Shown here one piece after another: positions 1 through 5,044 of a DNA stretch of 7,310 nucleotides. Source of the stretch: Pseudomonadota bacterium (GTDB lineage: Bacteria; Desulfobacterota; Desulfobulbia; Desulfobulbales; JAGXFP01); NCBI GenBank assembly GCA_030673265.1, contig DAOVJK010000146.1, positions 1 through 7,310 on the forward strand, read 5' to 3'. Below the pieces are notes generated by a model. It ran no database searches. It saw nothing but the letters and a program-made list of their open reading frames with translations, and was not told the DNA's origin. The first letter of the stretch is position 1. Each line of letters opens with the position of its first letter. The position numbers and the translations under genes are program-made.

Positions 1-100
1 TAAAGGCGGTTTACGATGAGGATGTCCTGTGCCGGGTGATCACCGACGGTACCGTCGGTGATCACCCGGCACAGGACATCCTCATCGTAAACCGCCTTTA
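1..100. repeat. Perfect 100-bp palindrome at window edge (probable artefact)
   Basis: Bases 1-50 are the exact reverse complement of bases 51-100, with the centre at GGT|ACC (50/51) and no spacer. The right arm is ordinary pyruvate kinase coding sequence on the minus strand; the left arm is the same sequence turned back. Long spacerless perfect palindromes are unstable in living cells, and this one starts at base 1 inside a conserved gene. A fold-back chimera at a contig end is therefore far more likely than a biological structure. A true inverted duplication cannot be excluded from sequence alone. Confidence 0.93.
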
Positions 101-497
101 CCTTCAGTTCGATGGCGCCGTCGTCAATCAGGATCCGGTTGCCTTTTTTAACGTCGGTCGGCAGGTTCCGATAACTGGTCGGAATGAGCCCCTCCTTGCC
201 GATGACGTCGCGGGAGGTTATCGTGACCTCGGTTCCGGGCAGGAGCTTCAGGGCGCCGTTTTCCATTTTCCCGGTCCTGATTTTCGGACCTTGCAGGTCG
301 CCAAGGATCGCGATAACCCGTTCTTCTCTTTCGGCAAGCTGGCGGACCAGCTTGATCACGGCCTTTTTCCCTTGGCTACTGCCGTGCGAGAAATTAAACC
401 GGAAGACATTCACGTCTGCTTTCATCAATGCCAGCAGATCTTTCTCGCTTGCCGTGGCCGGGCCGATCGTGGCGATTATCTTGGTGTGGCGTTTCAT
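1..497 (-). CDS. pyk: Pyruvate kinase, N-terminal part (runs off left edge)
   Basis: Pyruvate kinase transfers phosphate from phosphoenolpyruvate to ADP, the last step of glycolysis, in the cytoplasm. The minus-strand frame starts at ATG 497-495 and is open to the window edge. Visible family marks are IIATIGPA (residues 7-14), the substrate-loop motif FRFNFSHG (32-39), and DLQGPKIRTG (67-76), which carries the conserved Asp and Arg. ILIDDGAIEL (122-131) lies in the B domain. A ribosome site AAGGGA lies at 507-502, four bases before the ATG. Only 51-497 (149 codons) can be trusted: from base 50 leftward the frame reads the reversed arm of the palindrome and the conserved sequence stops making sense. 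About two thirds of a normal ~470-residue enzyme is missing. No neighbour on the same strand is visible, and the gene is divergent from the MORN-rnhA cluster. Confidence 0.93.
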   Translation of the reverse strand, partial: MKRHTKIIATIGPATASEKDLLALMKADVNVFRFNFSHGSSQGKKAVIKLVRQLAEREERVIAILGDLQGPKIRTGKMENGALKLLPGTEVTITSRDVIGKEGLIPTSYRNLPTDVKKGNRILIDDGAIELKVKAVYDEDVLCRVITDGTVGDHPAQDILIVNRL

Positions 498-1058
498 TAA
501 ATCCCTTATTCGAGCGTAACTGTTAAGTGGCATCCCATCCAGAGTCTACGCTTGCTTGCCCGCGATCACAGCGTCTGACATAGCAAAAAAATATAGTCAA
601 TCTCTCTGCTTCTTACCCAGATCCGGGGCACTGCTTAACAGTCATTGCCTGAGTTTGGTCAGGTTTTCCCCAATGGGGGTATAGTTTTGAGCTCCTTCAA
701 TATAAAGGGTAGCATATAACTCAAGCGGAAAGTCAAACGATAAATTGTTCTAAGTCTTCGCTTCGCTGCTTAACCATTTTCATATTACTAACCCGTATAT
801 TTCATGAGTATTTTTGAAAAGACATTTTAACTGATTGTGCTTGTGTGTTAAACCTTTGGTTTGCTGTGGAATATCAAGGTCACAGTTTGTACCAAATGAA
901 ATACATGGTTTGTTTTTCAGATAGCGCAGACTTCGAAACTACTCACCCTGCGGGCTAAGGCTTTTTGGTGCTCATTCCGAGTTCAGCTGTTTTAAGAATG
1001 GCGGTTGTCTGTTAAGTTGTGCAGATCCTTTGATCCTGGAGCTTATTGAGGTGGAATT
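498..1058. other. Divergent intergenic region, 561 bp, no gene seen
   Basis: This AT-richer stretch separates pyk (leftward) from the MORN-rnhA-yciH cluster (rightward) and must hold promoters for both. I see no convincing ORF, tRNA or terminator in it. On the minus strand a -35-like TTGACT lies at 600-595, but no good -10 follows at 16-18 bp, so I do not call a promoter. A small symmetric element AAACC-TTT-GGTTT lies near 850-862. Confidence 0.5.
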
Positions 1059-1331
1059 ATGAAAACAGTTATTGCGCTTATGTTGACTATCGCCGTTTTA
1101 ATCTTTCCTCAGGACATATTTGCGGATGAATGCCTGGAGGGTGATTGTGAAAATGGTAGCGGCAAGGGTTTCACCGAAGAAGGGAAATTATATGACGGCG
1201 AATGGCTTGACGGTGAACCCCATGGCCAGGGCCGACTCTTTATTGCTAAAGGCAAAGTTCTTGAAGGTAGATGGCAGCATGGAAATCTGATTGCGGAAAA
1301 GGGCAATAAAAAAGTTTTACAGAGGAAATAA
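1059..1331 (+). CDS. Secreted MORN-repeat protein, 90 aa
   Basis: The protein starts with a signal peptide: MKT, a hydrophobic core at residues 4-17, and a likely cleavage after A22 (IFA|DE), so it is predicted to be exported. The mature part has MORN-type repeats. One is clear at 45-60 (YDGEWLDGEPHGQGRL) and a second is partial at 67-77 (LEGRWQHGNL); a degenerate unit at 25-43 includes GSGKGF. MORN repeats are short beta-hairpins seen in proteins that bind lipids or other proteins; no specific partner can be inferred here. Two Cys (25 and 30) just after the cleavage site could form a disulfide. A strong ribosome site GAGGTGG ends 4-5 bases before the ATG. The stop is 6 bp before the RNase HI start, so co-transcription is likely. 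Confidence 0.85.
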   Translation: MKTVIALMLTIAVLIFPQDIFADECLEGDCENGSGKGFTEEGKLYDGEWLDGEPHGQGRLFIAKGKVLEGRWQHGNLIAEKGNKKVLQRK

Positions 1332-1337
1332 TTATCA

Positions 1338-2039
1338 ATGGCTGAAAAGAAAAAATTTTACGCAATCGCCGTGGGGGCCAAACCCGGCCTTTATACCAGT
1401 TGGCCGAAAGCCCATGCCCAGGTCAAAGGGTTCCCCGGCGCCAAATACAAAGGATTTACGACCAAACGCGAAGCAGAGCTCTGGCTCAAGAATCCGGTCC
1501 ATACCCCCACTGCCGCAAAAGTCAAAGCAGCTAAAAAAATCAGTATGGCCCCTGCCGATACCTCGCCCAGGCCGGGGGAGGTTACAATTTACACCGATGG
1601 CGGCGCTCGTTTTAACCCCGGGCCGGGCGGTTACGGGGTTGTGCAGATCTATAATGACCAAACCAAGGAACTGAGCGGTGGCTACCAGCATACCACCAAT
1701 AATCGAATGGAGCTGATGGGCTGTATTGTCGCCTTGCGTAATCTGGAGCACCGGGATAAGCCGGTGACCATCTATTCCGATTCCCAATACGTGGTAAACG
1801 GCATCACTAAGGGCTGGGCCAAAAACTGGCGGAAGAGGGGTTGGGTGAAATCCAACAAACAGCCGGCCATTAACCCGGATCTCTGGGCGGAGCTTCTCGA
1901 TCTCATTGAGGGTCTTAACATTATCTTCAGGTGGGTTAAGGGGCATGCCGGTCACCCGCAGAATGAGCGTTGTGATGAGATGGCGGTGGCCTGGTCAGGG
2001 AAAAGTGATTTGCCGGTTGACTCGGGCTATAAAGGCTGA
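1338..2039 (+). CDS. rnhA: Ribonuclease HI with N-terminal hybrid-binding domain
   Basis: RNase HI cuts the RNA strand of RNA-DNA hybrids, removing replication primers and R-loops. At 233 aa it is longer than the ~155-aa E. coli enzyme because of an N-terminal module. Residues 6-50 match the RNase H1 hybrid-binding (caulimovirus VI-like) domain: KFYAIAVGAKPGLYTSW, then VKGFPGAKYKGFTT. A Lys/Ala/Pro-rich linker covers 51-80, and the catalytic domain covers 81-222. The four acidic metal ligands are in place: D87 (TDGG), E125 (RMEL), D148 (SDSQ) and D213 (RCDE). The flexible-loop His is also present (KGHAGH, 202-206). A GAGG ribosome site at 1322-1325 overlaps the end of the MORN gene and is about 12 bases from the ATG, somewhat long. 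The gene is followed 8 bp later by the yciH-like gene. Confidence 0.96.
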   Translation: MAEKKKFYAIAVGAKPGLYTSWPKAHAQVKGFPGAKYKGFTTKREAELWLKNPVHTPTAAKVKAAKKISMAPADTSPRPGEVTIYTDGGARFNPGPGGYGVVQIYNDQTKELSGGYQHTTNNRMELMGCIVALRNLEHRDKPVTIYSDSQYVVNGITKGWAKNWRKRGWVKSNKQPAINPDLWAELLDLIEGLNIIFRWVKGHAGHPQNERCDEMAVAWSGKSDLPVDSGYKG

Positions 2040-2047
2040 GGATCACA

Positions 2048-2410
2048 ATGGCGAAAAGAAGTGCTCAGGATAATGTTTTGGTTTACTCAACTGATCGGGG
2101 CCGGGTCTGTCCCGGTTGCGGTTACCCTGCCGGGCAATGTTGCTGCAGCAAGGAGAGCCAGCCCAAGGGTGATGGTGTTGTCAGGATTAGCCGGGAAACG
2201 AAAGGGCGTAAGGGCAGTGGGGTGTCTTTGATCTCCGGTCTGCCCTTGGCAGGGGCCGGACTTAAGAAACTGGCCAAACAGCTCAAGCAGAAATGCGGCT
2301 CCGGCGGGTCGGTCAAAAACGGGGTGATCGAGATTCAGGGCGACCATCGCGAGTTTTTAAAGGGAGAGTTGGAAAAGCAGGGTTACAAGGTTAAGTTAGC
2401 CGGGGGCTGA
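2048..2410 (+). CDS. yciH: YciH/SUI1 (eIF1-like) translation factor
   Basis: This is a bacterial homologue of eukaryotic initiation factor eIF1/SUI1, a small protein thought to act on the 30S ribosomal subunit and to affect start-codon fidelity. Its exact role in bacteria is less settled. The 120-aa length is normal. The SUI1 fold shows in KGRKGSGVSLISGLPL (52-67), a helix GLKKLAKQLKQKCG (71-84), and the core KNGVIEIQGDHRE (90-102). The end is FLKGELEKQGYKVKLAGG. The N-terminal arm has a Cys cluster, CPGCG (21-25) and CCC (31-33), which could bind zinc as in several relatives. A GAGGAT ribosome site overlaps the rnhA stop, five bases before the ATG. It is the last gene of the MORN-rnhA-yciH cluster, and no hairpin-plus-T terminator is seen after it. 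Confidence 0.93.
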   Translation: MAKRSAQDNVLVYSTDRGRVCPGCGYPAGQCCCSKESQPKGDGVVRISRETKGRKGSGVSLISGLPLAGAGLKKLAKQLKQKCGSGGSVKNGVIEIQGDHREFLKGELEKQGYKVKLAGG

Positions 2411-2685
2411 CCAAGGTTGGATTGCCAGGTCCAGATGGCCTGAAGAGCTACGAATTCCTGATCATGACGGATAGGCACAGCATAATTTCCTGACGATAGA
2501 TGCCAAAGTCCACTTTATGACCGTGAGTCGCGAACGATTGAATGCAAGCTTCATGTTGCACGCAATCTGTATGGCAGGTCCTGGCTTAACCGTTTGAGAT
2601 TATGCTCTTGGGTGTTAATGGATTGAAGAACAAGAGCGATTAGAGCTGTTGATGTATCGGAATTTAACTGTGTGGAGGTCTTTCA
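2411..2685. other. Intergenic region, 275 bp, no gene seen
   Basis: There is no supported ORF, RNA gene or strong hairpin here. A poor promoter-like pair (TTGAGA near 2595 and TAATGG about 16 bp on) precedes the next gene, but it is too weak to call. Confidence 0.4.
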
Positions 2686-2994
2686 GTGGCTGTGGAGTCT
2701 GAACAAAAAACAAAGCCGATTCCCTCTTATACCAAAGTGGGTTGGGTGGTTGCATGGATAGTTATGATAGTTCTCATAGCTATGATTTCAAGAAACTGTG
2801 TGCTTTCCGTTAAGTACGGCAGGCAAACAGAAATGGGTCTGGTGAACTCAACCTATCAGGCAGGAATTGCAGATGGTAAGCTCGATAAAGAATTTTCTTT
2901 GCCTGCGGATGTGAGGGGAAATCCTGTCTTGCGTAAAGCGTATACCAAGGGATATCGCGAGGGCATCAGTAACAGATGGCTGCTCGAGCAATGA
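2686..2994 (+). CDS. Unknown single-pass membrane protein, 102 aa
   Basis: I do not recognise this protein. The start is GTG, supported by GGAGGT at 2674-2679 with a six-base spacer. The N-terminus (1-17) is polar and Lys-rich. One strong membrane helix follows at about 18-36 (GWVVAWIVMIVLIAMIS), and then a soluble tail of about 65 residues. The tail has two similar GxxxG-type stretches, TYQAGIADGKLD and AYTKGYREGISN, which could pair as short helical repeats. There is no cleavable signal, so it probably stays anchored in the inner membrane. It stands alone, about 275 bp after yciH and 158 bp before the next gene. Codon use and a good ribosome site support a real gene; function is unknown. 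Confidence 0.75.
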   Translation: MAVESEQKTKPIPSYTKVGWVVAWIVMIVLIAMISRNCVLSVKYGRQTEMGLVNSTYQAGIADGKLDKEFSLPADVRGNPVLRKAYTKGYREGISNRWLLEQ

Positions 2995-3152
2995 AAATTA
3001 AACCTTATCCAGGGGAATAATACAGAGACTATATAGCAATGGACGGCAGGCCCTCAAAGGAGTAATATCATACATCTGCCATGGTTAGAAGTAGGAGTGA
3101 GGGGATTTGCTGATAAATCTGGTAGAATAATTACTTAGAGTAACTGATTCTT

Positions 3153-3437
3153 ATGAAGAAACCTGAAAGTGTGCCGCCGGATGACGATTTTAAGATCAGG
3201 TGTCGCAAACTGGGGCATCAGATCCATTTTTCTTACTGTCGACGGGAAAGCTCAGGGCTGCCCTGTTTCAAGATCCTTGATTGCTGGTATCCGTATTTCC
3301 CGATTGAGGCGCTTCTTCGTGGCGAGCTGACGGAGGAAGAGTGGCAAGATGTTTTTGAAAAGCCTCGGCAACCGAAAATCCTTTCGCTGGTCGAGTTGAT
3401 CGAACAGGCCCAGAAGAGAACGCAAGCCAAGGGCTAA
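3153..3437 (+). CDS. Small Cys-containing protein, 94 aa, unknown function
   Basis: Function is unknown. The N-terminal half holds four Cys at 17, 29, 38 and 44, with His 22 and 25: IRCRKLGHQIHFSYCRRES, then GLPCFKILDCWYPYFP. The spacing C-x11-C-x8-C-x5-C suggests a small metal-binding or Fe-S-like knot. The C-terminal half is helical and charged (RGELTEEEWQDVFEK, then LSLVELIEQAQKR). The start ATG 3153 is the first in frame; its ribosome site is weak (TAGAG about 14 bases upstream). The next gene starts 28 bp after the stop and also carries paired Cys, so the two may be one unit. Proteins of this type are, to my recollection, common unnamed genes in deltaproteobacteria. Confidence 0.75.
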   Translation: MKKPESVPPDDDFKIRCRKLGHQIHFSYCRRESSGLPCFKILDCWYPYFPIEALLRGELTEEEWQDVFEKPRQPKILSLVELIEQAQKRTQAKG

Positions 3438-3465
3438 TAAAAAATAAATCGTTGGGGGTAACGAT

Positions 3466-3636
3466 ATGAAATTATGGGTAACGCCGAAAGGTGATAGATG
3501 GCTTTGTGATGAATGCCAGGATGATTTCGAGAAAGAGATTGCTGAAGAGGGCTGGCGAGTGGCCTTCGAGGAAAAATATAACGCCATGCTCCGTTGCTCC
3601 GCCTGCAAGCACGGCGATGTTGAGATTTTCGATTAG
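3466..3636 (+). CDS. Zinc-ribbon-like mini-protein, 56 aa
   Basis: Translation from ATG 3466 gives a 56-residue protein. It has two CxxC pairs, C14/C17 (WLCDECQDD) and C44/C47 (LRCSACKHGD), separated by an acidic helix (DFEKEIAEEGWRVAFEEKY). That is the layout of a small zinc ribbon. A strong ribosome site GGGGGT lies at 3454-3459, six bases before the ATG, and the gene follows the previous one by 28 bp on the same strand. Short CxxC...CxxC proteins may bind nucleic acid or protein partners, but no function can be assigned. The clear ribosome site, the conserved-type Cys spacing and the operon placement make it a likely real gene despite its size. Confidence 0.8.
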   Translation: MKLWVTPKGDRWLCDECQDDFEKEIAEEGWRVAFEEKYNAMLRCSACKHGDVEIFD

Positions 3637-3730
3637 TCGGACTTTGCCCAAGCCTTCTCTGACCATGCAAGTGGGAATTCTGTTTGCTGATTTTGTCTGA
3701 TTTGATCTAGCGGTAATCTGAAAGCGAAAA

Positions 3731-3910
3731 TTATTTACCTGAACGTGCTTCCTTGTAAGTTTCTCCGAGCAGCCGCATAATTTCATTCCGATTATTTTTA
3801 TCCCGGTTGAGGATAATTGTAAAACCGTCCAGATTACCATTAGCAGTATAATAACCGACATATGAATAGACGCCGGTCAGGGCGCCGGATTTATTAACAA
3901 TACAGAATCG
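3731..3910 (-). pseudogene. C-terminal remnant of S13-type D-Ala-D-Ala carboxypeptidase
   Basis: The minus strand is open from 3910 to the stop TAA at 3733-3731 (59 codons). It reads as the end of a penicillin-binding D-alanyl-D-alanine carboxypeptidase (DacB/PBP4, peptidase family S13), a periplasmic enzyme that trims peptidoglycan stem peptides. The third active-site motif is present as VNKSGALTGVYSYVGYYTA, followed by the strand DGFTIILNRDKNN and a final helix (EIMRLLGETYKEA). The serine motif SxxK, the SxN motif and about 400 residues are missing: upstream the frame hits a TAG at 3913-3911, where a copy of repeat family B begins. The piece cannot be active. The match is from motif memory, not a search. 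Confidence 0.7.
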
Positions 3911-3912
3911 CT

Positions 3913-3937
3913 AAGTCAATAAGTCAACAACGTCCCC
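3913..3937 (+). repeat. Repeat family B, copy 1
   Basis: The sequence AAGTCAATAAGTCAAC runs into GTCCCC. It shares the pattern TCAATA-n-GTCAA-n-G(A/T)CCCC with the copies at 4952 and 6807, in the same orientation. It sits exactly where the carboxypeptidase remnant loses its reading frame. Confidence 0.6.
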
Positions 3938-3998
3938 TTTTACACTTTTAATCCCAAGCGGCAATAGTTGCTTTTTTGGCCTCAAAAACGTCATTATA

Positions 3999-4027
3999 GA
4001 CCCCCCAAAGGGCTATTTCCCGGGGTC
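3999..4027. repeat. Inverted repeat GACCCC / GGGGTC
   Basis: GACCCC at 3999-4004 pairs with GGGGTC at 4022-4027 over a 17-base loop that contains a further GGG/CCC pairing. The arms are the same core seen in the direct repeats nearby, but here they face each other. Confidence 0.6.
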
Positions 4028-4036
4028 ATTCTTAAT
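4017..4036 (-). repeat. Repeat family A, divergent inverted copy
   Basis: The minus strand reads ATTAAGAATGACCCCGGGAA. This resembles the family A consensus (AATTAAGTAAGG, a short spacer, then CCCCGGAATT) but is diverged and in the opposite orientation to the other copies. Confidence 0.45.
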
Positions 4037-4069
4037 GGTTTCAGATAGTTAGCGTGGCCCGACCCCAGC

Positions 4070-4222
4070 CTGCTTTCCATTTTGGAAACAACTGCCGATG
4101 ATTCCAAACAATACAAAACTAAATATTATAATCTTGATGCCATTATCTCTGTTGGTTATCGGGTAAATTCCAGTCAAGCCACCAGATTTAGAATCTGGGC
4201 AACTGAGCGTCTAAAGGAGTTT
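4070..4222 (+). pseudogene. Internal fragment of a RhuM-family gene
   Basis: This frame translates to a 51-residue piece including YYNLDAIISVGYRVNSSQ and ATRFRIWATERLKEF. These match residues ~93-125 of the intact RhuM-family protein in this window (YYNLDMIISVGYRVKSAV, ATRFRIWATQRLKEY). The upstream LETTADDSKQYKTK fits the less conserved loop before it. The DNA is clearly diverged from the intact copy, so it is a second lineage and not a recent duplication. There is no start codon or N-terminal DNA-binding part, and after KEF the frame loses similarity and stops. The left edge abuts GACCCC (4061-4066). Confidence 0.85.
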
Positions 4223-4302
4223 AGGGTTGGGGCAATTTATTATCTATGTCTGTAATCTTCATTCCTAACAGTTAAACTGTTTTGGAAAGATGTTGAATTG
4301 GC

Positions 4303-4325
4303 AATTAAGTATGGTCCCCGGAATT
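4303..4325 (+). repeat. Repeat family A, copy 1
   Basis: AATTAAGTATGG followed by TCCCCGGAATT, with two bases fewer than the 25-bp copies. Its left flank TTGAATTGGCAAT is found again at 6885-6897. Confidence 0.75.
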
Positions 4326-4392
4326 CTGGCCGCTATATTTCTAAAGCGAGATAGAAAATAACATCACCCTGGACTGTTTAGATAATTTCCAG

Positions 4393-4431
4393 AACCCCTC
4401 GAGCCCGCACGGTTTTCGGGGTTTTTCTTTT
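4393..4431 (+). terminator. Rho-independent terminator, orphan
   Basis: AACCCC (4393-4398) pairs with GGGGTT (4418-4423), with an inner CCG/CGG pairing. The stem runs straight into a T-rich tract (TTTTTCTTTT) on the plus strand. No intact gene lies upstream, so it probably belonged to a gene now lost. Confidence 0.75.
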
Positions 4432-4521
4432 CCTGATGCCTGACGATTTGTTTGCGAAATGATCTTGGTCGGGTAGATTGGTTTGACTGATGTTTTTCAA
4501 GGGTTTTTCTTGGGCAAGAAT

Positions 4522-4546
4522 AATTAAGTAAGGTGCCCCCGGAATT
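4522..4546 (+). repeat. Repeat family A, copy 2
   Basis: AATTAAGTAAGGTG followed by CCCCCGGAATT, 25 bp. It lies 5 bp before the GTG that opens the membrane ORF frame and forms the left bracket of that cassette. Confidence 0.8.
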
Positions 4547-4593
4547 AAAGAGTGGAGATACCCTTTTGCACAGGGGGGGGCTCCTATATCACC

Positions 4594-4869
4594 ATGGACG
4601 GAAAAAGTTCAACAGCAAAAGGATTTGGCAATTTTTTCCTGGCGGTGCCCTGGCCGTGGCACCTGGCCCTGGCCGTGGCCGGTTATCTCATTCTCCATGG
4701 CCTGGCAGTGCGGGAAATACCCTTGCCTGGTCAGTCCCCGGAAGAGACAGCCCTCTATGCTCATCGTCTGGTCTGGAAAACCGCAGCCTCGTTATTTCAG
4801 TTTATCTTGCCCGGAGCCTTCGGACTGGCGGCAATATTCTCTTTTCGCCGGGCTGGGAAAAGGAGATAG
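4594..4869 (+). CDS. Two-helix membrane N-terminus of Mrr-type restriction endonuclease, truncated
   Basis: The 91-aa product has two hydrophobic segments. Residues ~22-39 (HLALAVAGYLILHGLA) form one and ~63-84 (AASLFQFILPGAFGLAAIF) the other, ending in a basic FRRAGKRR. This layout, with a PW before helix 1, LHGLAV after it and FQFILP in helix 2, resembles the membrane start of a family annotated as restriction endonucleases, where a cytoplasmic Mrr-type nuclease domain normally follows. Here the frame ends at TAG just after the basic stretch and repeat copy 3 begins 7 bp later, so the nuclease domain is absent. It is either a truncated remnant or a stand-alone small membrane protein. The frame is also open from a GTG at 4552; I prefer the ATG because the extra 14 residues lie against the repeat and cross a run of eight G. 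Neither start has a convincing ribosome site. Confidence 0.6.
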   Translation: MDGKSSTAKGFGNFFLAVPWPWHLALAVAGYLILHGLAVREIPLPGQSPEETALYAHRLVWKTAASLFQFILPGAFGLAAIFSFRRAGKRR

Positions 4870-4875
4870 AAGGAT

Positions 4876-4900
4876 AATTAAGTAAAGTGTTCCCGGAACT
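4876..4900 (+). repeat. Repeat family A, copy 3
   Basis: AATTAAGTAAAGTG followed by TTCCCGGAACT. It starts 7 bp after the stop of the membrane ORF and so forms the right bracket of that cassette. Confidence 0.75.
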
Positions 4901-4917
4901 TCTTACCCCTTTCCGAT

Positions 4918-4942
4918 AATTAAGTAAGGTGTCCCTGGAATT
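4918..4942 (+). repeat. Repeat family A, copy 4
   Basis: AATTAAGTAAGGTG followed by TCCCTGGAATT. It lies 42 bp after copy 3, in the same orientation, just upstream of the RhuM/HsdS module. Confidence 0.8.
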
Positions 4943-4951
4943 CGATATCAG

Positions 4952-4981
4952 AATGTCAATATGTCAAGCCTGACCCCAGAC
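4952..4981 (+). repeat. Repeat family B, copy 2
   Basis: AATGTCAATATGTCAAG followed by CCTGACCCCAGAC. It aligns over ~29 bp with the copy at 6807-6835. The two copies flank the RhuM/HsdS module as direct repeats about 1.85 kb apart. Confidence 0.75.
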
Positions 4982-5044
4982 ATTGCGGGAGTGGAGAGCG
5001 GCAATGTCTGGGAGTTGCTGGAGTTGCGGGAGATGATCGGATGA
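4961..5044 (+). CDS. 27-codon mini-ORF coupled to the RhuM gene
   Basis: From ATG 4961 the frame reads MSSLTPDIAGVESG then NVWELLELREMIG and stops at TGA 5042-5044, overlapping the RhuM start as ATGA. The C-terminal part (VWELLELREMI) looks like a genuine amphipathic helix, while the N-terminal part is repeat sequence. Two readings fit: a translated leader coupled to rhuM, or the last codons of a lost upstream gene fused to the repeat. No ribosome site is evident. Confidence 0.35.
   Translation: MSSLTPDIAGVESGNVWELLELREMIG
4975..5012 (+). promoter_or_regulatory. 12-bp perfect stem-loop upstream of the RhuM gene
   Basis: CCCAGACATTGC (4975-4986) is the exact reverse complement of GCAATGTCTGGG (5001-5012), with a 14-base loop. 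It starts inside repeat copy B2 and ends 28 bases before the RhuM start. No T-run follows, so it is not a classic terminator. It could act in mRNA as an attenuating or protective hairpin, or in DNA as an operator. Confidence 0.6.

Larger units (their letters stand above)
3911..4593. other. Repeat-rich region with gene remnants, no intact gene
   Basis: No intact gene is seen in these 683 bp. The stretch holds repeat copies (3913, 4017, 4303, 4522), a GACCCC/GGGGTC inverted repeat, an internal piece of a RhuM-family gene and an orphan terminator. The sequence between these parts has no reading frame I can support. Confidence 0.65.

Noticed and set aside
36..500. Plus-strand 154-codon open frame at the left edge
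   Set aside because: It is the shadow of the minus-strand pyruvate kinase, and its first codons come from the palindromic arm.
578..600. Minus-strand promoter for pyk starting with TTGACT
   Set aside because: No acceptable -10 box at 16-18 bp; a -35-like match alone is common by chance.
3472..3861. Minus-strand 129-codon open frame
   Set aside because: It overlaps the zinc-ribbon gene and the carboxypeptidase tail in the wrong frame; the hydrophobic start is out-of-frame sequence of that tail.
3913..4942. CRISPR array
   Set aside because: The repeats are few and diverged, with spacing from 42 to ~350 bp and coding pieces between them, unlike regular repeat-spacer units.
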